Source of the DNA: Isoetes taiwanensis
Taxonomy: Eukaryota > Streptophyta > Lycopodiopsida > Isoetales > Isoetaceae
Assembly (NCBI GenBank): GCA_021234155.1
Contig: JAJEKV010000050.1
Span: forward strand, 1,319,675 to 1,383,674
Reading direction: 5' to 3'
DNA length: 64,000 nucleotides
Part shown: piece by piece, positions 59,015 through 64,000 of the stretch
Position numbering within the stretch: position 1 is the first letter of the stretch
How the letters are laid out: each line of letters opens with the position of its first letter
Translations under genes and position numbers: made by a program
The notes under the pieces: generated by a model
The model's database searches: none
What the model saw: only the letters and a program-made list of their open reading frames with translations
What the model was told of the DNA's origin: nothing

Positions 59015-59480
59015 TTGCTTGAGCGTGAATGCTGCGTGCGTGACAGGAGCTTGAGCGTGAGGACGGCTCGTGGGCATGAGCGTGCAATCAGACGTGAAGC
59101 AAGTGTGGAGCGTGGACATAAACAAAGCGTGGCCTCTGGAGCGTGGCATCATAAGGCGTGGGCGTGGGGCCACCGTGGTCAATGGAGGGCAGGGCGTGAG
59201 CGTGGGGCCACCGTGGTCAATGCAGGGCAGGGCGTAAGCGTGGGGAAAAGAAGCGTGAGCAGCGTGGCTTCGGCGTGGACCTGGCTAAAGCGTGTGGGCG
59301 TGGCTGAGGATGTGACAAGCGTGGGCAAAAATGACGGCGTGGGGACACGGTTGCGTGGGTCAAGGCGTGGAAAGTTGGTCAATATCGTGAGACCGTGAGT
59401 AAACATAACTGGCGTGGAAAAAATGCACGTGAAGCTATCAAAGCGTGCCCTAGCGTGAGCCATAAAACCCTAGCGTGAGC
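59015..59480 (+). repeat. Degenerate GCGTG(A/G)GC repeat field
   Basis: More than 25 GCGTG words in ~460 bp, including a long direct repeat GCGTGGGGCCACCGTGGTCAATG(G/C)AGGGCAGGGCGT at about 59160 and 59200. Apparent ORFs through it are translated repeat. Confidence 0.85.
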
Positions 59481-59982
59481 CATATAAACAATGTTGTATC
59501 TGAGCCATAGATCTTAGGCGGCCAAATCATAGCCGTTGGAAAAAACCCTAGCAGAGTGTGAGCTGCAACCCTAGCGTGAAGCAGATGGAGGAAGATAGCT
59601 GCAATGGCGGCCGGATTTTCTGCAACAGAGGTATGGCGGCCAAAATTTGCGGATGTCTGCTGATAGAAAGTTCGAAAATAGAAGGGCCCTGATATAGTTG
59701 GATTGCGAAGGCGCTAATAGAAAGTTTCCTGAAAAATGGAGGCAGGGCCCTGCCGGAATTGGAGCAATGATGCTAGGTGTGCCTGATTTTGCTTGATAAG
59801 CGGCCGGATCAAAGACAATGCTGGGAAACAGGGCCGAAAGCTGATGGCTTGCTTGGAAATCTGATGGCTTTGCCTGGAAAATGCGTGACTTGTTCTGCTC
59901 CAAATAGGCTCTTAGAAGATCTGCTAACCCAGTGGATGTGATGCAGGTACAGATGCTGAGTCGTTGCTTGTGAATAATAGAT

Positions 59983-60006
59983 GGGGGCTAGCCACAGAGC
60001 TGGCCC
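59983..60006. repeat. Hairpin GGGCTAGCC/GCTGGCCC, copy 1
   Basis: GGGGGCTAGCCACAGAGCTGGCCC: imperfect stem. A second copy lies at 60363-60386 with the loop changed to AAAGT. Confidence 0.75.
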
Positions 60007-60362
60007 TTGTGAAAAATTTCAAAAAGACATACGAAATTGAGGCCGAAATATAACTTCCCAAGGCGGATGATGCTTGATTGAAAAAATCATCGTTTGCTTC
60101 TCTCTTGATGTGCAGACTGAAGGTATGCCAGAGGTGAATCCCTGAGGTGCTGGAATCATTTCGGTGAGCCCTGAGAGGCTTGATGCAGGTACGAAGAGAT
60201 GCTGGAGAAGACATGCTACATTCCATTTGAGTTTCGAAAAAATATCTGCTTTTTTCTGTGATGTATATGCAGGGATAAAGTTTTGCAGATGAAGACCTAC
60301 AATAAGAAGCAGGTGACTCGCCCTGGATAAATCTTTTTACGAATTGATCTTGCATTATGAAA

Positions 60363-60386
60363 GGGGGCTAGCCAAAGTGCTGGCCC
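60363..60386. repeat. Hairpin GGGCTAGCC/GCTGGCCC, copy 2
   Basis: GGGGGCTAGCCAAAGTGCTGGCCC, duplicate of 59983-60006. Confidence 0.75.
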
Positions 60387-60926
60387 TCTGTAATAATCTG
60401 AACGAGAAAACTTCATGGAGGAAGCTACTGAAGAGTTGTTGATGCAGATAATCACGTATTGCCTCTATGAGACAAAATATTTTTGGGTGTGCAAGAGGCA
60501 CAAAATTTCTGATAAGCCAAGATAAACAGAAGATGATAAAAATGATCAAAGACATGATTTTTTCTGATAGCTTTTTCAGCAGAGAAAAGATAAAAACACT
60601 TGATTTTTTCTTGATTTTGTTGCAGAGAGGAGTGCTGTCACCACTCCAGCAATCCTTTACTGTGAACTGGGCTTGCTGCATCTGAAGAACAGGGTCTTGA
60701 GAACAGATTTACGAGAGTAAATTGATCACCGCGAGAATCATGTTTGTTTTGAAAAAACAAAAGCCTCAAGCGAATACATGAATGGACTTGGTTGGGCAAA
60801 CTAAGGAAATTTAAAGGGAAGAATAGTATACAAAAGTTTTCAAAGCGGAGAAGCATGAGAGCAAACAAGACAACAAAGAAACAACAAAGGCTTAAAGAAA
60901 TGATCTTGAGCGAACCCCGCATAACT

Positions 60927-60944
60927 TGGCGCCCGGTGTTTGGG
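60927..60944 (+). other. Possible tRNA primer-binding site
   Basis: TTGGCGCCCGGTGTTTGG begins a few bases after the CGCA end. TGGCGCC starts are common primer sites of plant Gypsy elements, but the downstream bases were not matched to a specific tRNA. Confidence 0.4.
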
Positions 60945-61039
60945 GTGCAGGTTCGGGAACTCCGCAAGACGACCCGTGTGAGGGACCCGTGGATCTGACA
61001 GGAGAATCCGGGGGACTATGTCACGCGGGATTTGCAAGA

Positions 61040-61320
61040 AGAGAACAAGAAGAAGAAAACAGAACAAAAGAGAACAATGAGAGGAAAATGATAAGCTTCC
61101 TTGATATCAATGATGAACATACATGAGCTCTCGCAATCGAGAGAAGACTGAAATGAGACAAGACTCAAAACTCATATAAAACTCATGTGCTAGCTCTACT
61201 CATATATATAGTACAATGGCTTTTGGCCCAATATAGACACTCTGACTGATCTCGGTGCCGACTCCTGGAAGGAGGCCTGATTTGCAGGAATGCTGGCGGT
61301 GCCTCTTGAAGCGCCTAGAA
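61040..61320. other. Short non-coding stretch
   Basis: Contains CTCTCGCAATCGAGAG (about 61129-61144), a 7-bp stem, and TATATATA near 61203; no gene seen. Confidence 0.5.
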
Positions 61321-61354
61321 TCACGCTGACGCTGACGCGGGCGGTGATGGGCCA

Positions 61355-63985
61355 TCACTTGTCTGAACGGCGCCTCTTGGTAGCAGACCCAGGCTTTGAC
61401 TGCGTGGTCTGCTGCTTGGTCTTCTGCTGGGCCTTTGACGAGTGACCCGTGGTTGACTGTGGATCCTTGTTCTTGACCTGGTCCGTCGTATGCATGAATA
61501 GTCCTGTACCAGGAGGCACAGGACTAACACTCCCCCCCACCAAACGACACTCAGTGTGAAGAAAAGGAGGAAGTGTTTCTGAGGGCGGGAAGCCATCAGT
61601 CTGAAAGTGATCCTCACGGGAGTGAGGACGGGCACCATTATGGTACTTGCCAATGAGATCTTGGCGTATTTGAAGAGCAGGAGGAGTGTTGAGCCCAAGG
61701 GCAGGATCGGCGTCAATTAGAAAATGAGAGCGCACCATGTCTTCAAGGGCAGCATGGGCGTCAGAAGAAACAAACTGGCACTCCATGAGTAGGCAGGTCT
61801 GGAGACCGAAGGCACTGACACTGGCATTTGGATTGCAGTGAAAGATGGGACGCTGCCGATTCAAGGAGCCGAAAGCGGGGATGCATTTGAGAGCAAAGAC
61901 GTAAAACCAGCTTGAAGGTGGACTGAAGGATCGGGTGAGGTGGCGGCATTCTGCAAGAAGGTGTCAAGACCATGAAGAGCATCAGCAGGGCGTTGCCAAC
62001 CACGCTCATTGGCAATATAGATCCAATTTGTGGTGTTATCAAGAGTGGCACCATCCTCCCAATTGGAGCGGCGAACAAAACGAGGATCCCACCTGAGATC
62101 CGTCGAGATCTGAGGCGGAGTCCAGCCAGCATGGCCACCTTGGTCCAAAAGGGGTGACGCCAATCAGAGGTCAAGAACCTGGGGCGTGGAGGAACACCCA
62201 GGGAAGCATAGGGAGAGGGGATCATGCCCGTGGCGTGAAATTGCTTGAGCACGCTCCCGAATTCACGGACAAGAGCCGGATCAAGAGCTTTGCACCAATG
62301 GTCCCAAAAGTATGTGGAGCCGAGAATTTACAGGAGGGCTATCCCAACCCGTGGGGACTGCCTTGCTATCCGAAGAGCACGCTTGATTGATTGTAACCGC
62401 GAGGTGTCGCATATAAACTTGTGCAAAGGGAAGATCGGGATGTCCCGGATACTTCCTTATTTGTTGCGCCGCTTCAGCTTACCAGAGAGGCAAATGATGA
62501 GCGAGCTCAGGCATGTACTCTTGATGAAGAGCGTGTGTCTGATCATGATCAACCCGGATAGGGGTTATTATCCAAAAGCAACCATTGAAGGGTGGGGTCA
62601 CCACGAAAGTTCCAGTGTGGCCCATCCCGAAATCTCTCACGTGTATCGGCCCGGATAGAAATCATGAAAAATGTAGGCCATTGGCTGAACAACTTCGGAA
62701 GGTGATGAAAACCGGATCCGCGGTGAATGAGATCAAAGACCAAAAGGGCCAAAGATAAACCTTTGTCTTCAATAGAGAGGTCCGGCGGATCCGAAGAAAA
62801 TCTGCGATCTTGCGCAGGGGAACATTTACAGGACCATCAGCCCCATGCCACTTCAGAAGAAAGAGGTGGCGGCGGGCAACCACATAATCCAGATAACTGG
62901 AAGGAACAGGGTAATCAATAGGCAATTGGCTAGCTATGGTAACATAGCCGCCCGGTTTTGGTCACGAGCCTTATCGCCAGATGAATAGCTTGTCAGTTTT
63001 GTTGTTCGAGGTCACGCGGATCCGGTTGTCCTTTTCTAACAGAAGGCGGGACTGGTCACGGACCCGTTTCTGAGAAGTGTTGACCTGTGAGGAGGATTGC
63101 CCAGGAGCATTGAGTCGAAGCACGGCAATCTCTGCGTCATCAAGAATTTTACGTTTTTCAACCTCCGTAGTTTCCGATCTTGAGAGATGTGAGCTGAGAG
63201 GTCTGCGTGGAAACCTGAGCCGTCAAAGAGGCAATTTGTGCGTCACGCGCTGTAAGGTCTTGGGCTTGAGTGTTGTAACTCCGAGAGAGTTCTGTATACA
63301 GCGTGTCGAGTTTGGCAATGTCTTTATCCTTGTCAACCAAGAGAGTCTCTCGTGCCTTGACCTGCTCCAATAATTCTTGAATGGTAGTCCGCAATTGTGC
63401 TGCTGATCGAAAAGCGAGTAATCTGATTTTGGGCAGCCTTGAGATCTTCTCGTACCTGTAAAAGAGCCCCGTGCTTGTCTTGAAGCTGGGTCTCCAGAGT
63501 CTGAACTTGCGTGGTAGCTGCATGAAGGTCACGGTGAACCGCGTCGGAGGCCTCCAGGGCCGTTTGAACCCCATTCAGGAGAGCTTCCTGGGATTCTTGT
63601 AACTTGAGAGAGCAAAGCTGAACATCCTGGCCGATCTCGATACAAAAGCCGCCGAGGGTCTTTGTGGTGGTGGAGCCTGCTGTTGCCTTGTTTGCGATGT
63701 TTGTGAGATATGATGTGAACTGGAATGCTTTGATTCTGTAGCGGAGGAGGAGACAGTGACATGTGAGTGCGGTTTGACATGACCAGAAGAAGAAGGGCGT
63801 GAAGTGCCGACTTGGTGAGTCTGAGGAAGGGACCGCTGAGTGGAATCATGAGAATGAGGAGGTGTGGGAGGAAAGTAATGACAGATGAGGGCTTGAAGAT
63901 GGCCTCCCACGGAAACTTCAGAGATAGAAGTGGCAACGGTCAACTTCTTGGAGAAGACGGTAGAACAACAATTGGGGCCAATCAA
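61355..63985 (-). pseudogene. Antisense coding region of the candidate LTR element, broken
   Basis: Successive minus-strand open parts in changing frames read as one protein entering from beyond the window. First comes a Ser/His/Pro-rich segment (63575-63985). A long coiled coil follows (63160-63640: L-Q-E-S-Q-E-A-L; Q-T-L-E-T-Q-L-Q-D-K; V-K-A-R-E-T-L-L-V-D-K-D-K-D-I). Then come a Trp-rich part with L-L-K-W-H-G-A-D-G-P-V (62662-62925), another with W-D-P-R-F-V-R-R-S-N-W-E-D-G (61861-62163), and a basic C-terminus with K-R-R-R-S-D-K (61355). I recognise no named family. Relative to the putative plus-strand primer site it is antisense, like the antisense ORFs reported in some Tat-lineage elements. 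The frames shift at least five times. Confidence 0.4.
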
Positions 63986-64000
63986 TGTGGTGGTTGGAGC

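Larger units (their letters stand above)
58566..60921 (+). repeat. Candidate long LTR (Gypsy/Tat-like), ~2.36 kb
   Basis: Starts TGTCAG...CTGACA near 58566 and ends CGCA at 60921; six bases later a TGGCGCCCGG primer-site-like word occurs. The interval contains tandem CTAACATGTGCATGC, a 21-bp GTTAACCACT-A-AGTGGTTAAC palindrome, GCGTG-rich repeats and duplicated hairpins, and no long ORF. The second LTR would lie beyond the window, so the boundaries are tentative. Confidence 0.4.

Noticed and set aside
59015-59463. ORFs through the GCGTG-rich region on both strands
   Set aside because: They are translations of a degenerate tandem repeat, with biased composition in every frame.

Overview
The window looks like transposon-dense, intron-bearing land-plant nuclear DNA. 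The plant assignment rests on an apparently intact Phloem Protein 2-like (Nictaba-type) lectin gene with one GT-AG intron, a decayed pentatricopeptide-repeat (PPR) fragment, a Copia retrotransposon whose primer-binding site matches plant initiator tRNA-Met, and a PIF/Harbinger transposon. The species cannot be read from the sequence; a large-genome lineage (fern, gymnosperm or similar) is an inference from repeat load only.

Layout. 1-740: right end of a Harbinger-like non-autonomous element. 778-1912: 5'-truncated LINE copy A. 1938-7415: essentially empty DNA with one ~46-bp tandem repeat. 7972-13250: a LINE fragment and the near-complete copy B. 13396-18120: a degenerate autonomous PIF/Harbinger element (Myb/SANT-like ORF1 on +, transposase on -). 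18254-23795: LINE copy C, split by a +-strand LINE of another family (copy D). 23796-32865: LINE copy E, split by a nearly complete Copia element (25657-31191). 33037-47702: five more LINE copies (F, G, H, I, J). 47739-49550: tRNA-derived SINEs around a second Harbinger-like non-autonomous element. 51205-51990: LINE copy K of a sister family. 52.0-58.5 kb: a relatively quiet interval holding the lectin gene, the PPR remnant, a possible small gene and a MITE-like unit. 58.57 kb to the end: a candidate long-LTR retrotransposon (LTR, TGGCGCC-type primer site) with a broken antisense coding region.

Organisation. From 8.3 to 49.6 kb most transposable elements are joined through (AG)n tracts of about 20-170 bp (on +). 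All LINE copies of the main family lie on the - strand, so their 3' ends all face the AG tract. The last ~32 nt of the LINE RNA can fold into a two-stem hairpin, and the paired positions covary between copies. The SINEs end in a similar GACRT-A/T-rich tip. This fits LINE-driven spread into, or generation of, CT/AG microsatellite tails, with SINEs and Harbinger elements sharing the niche.

Caution: copies G (about 39.6-41.6 kb) and I (about 43.9-45.0 kb) differ from each other mainly at CAG/CTG (CHG) sites. That pattern suggests methylation-associated base-calling error rather than evolution, so frameshifts there should not be trusted. Apart from the lectin gene, LINE C ORF1 and most of LINE F, coding regions are broken.
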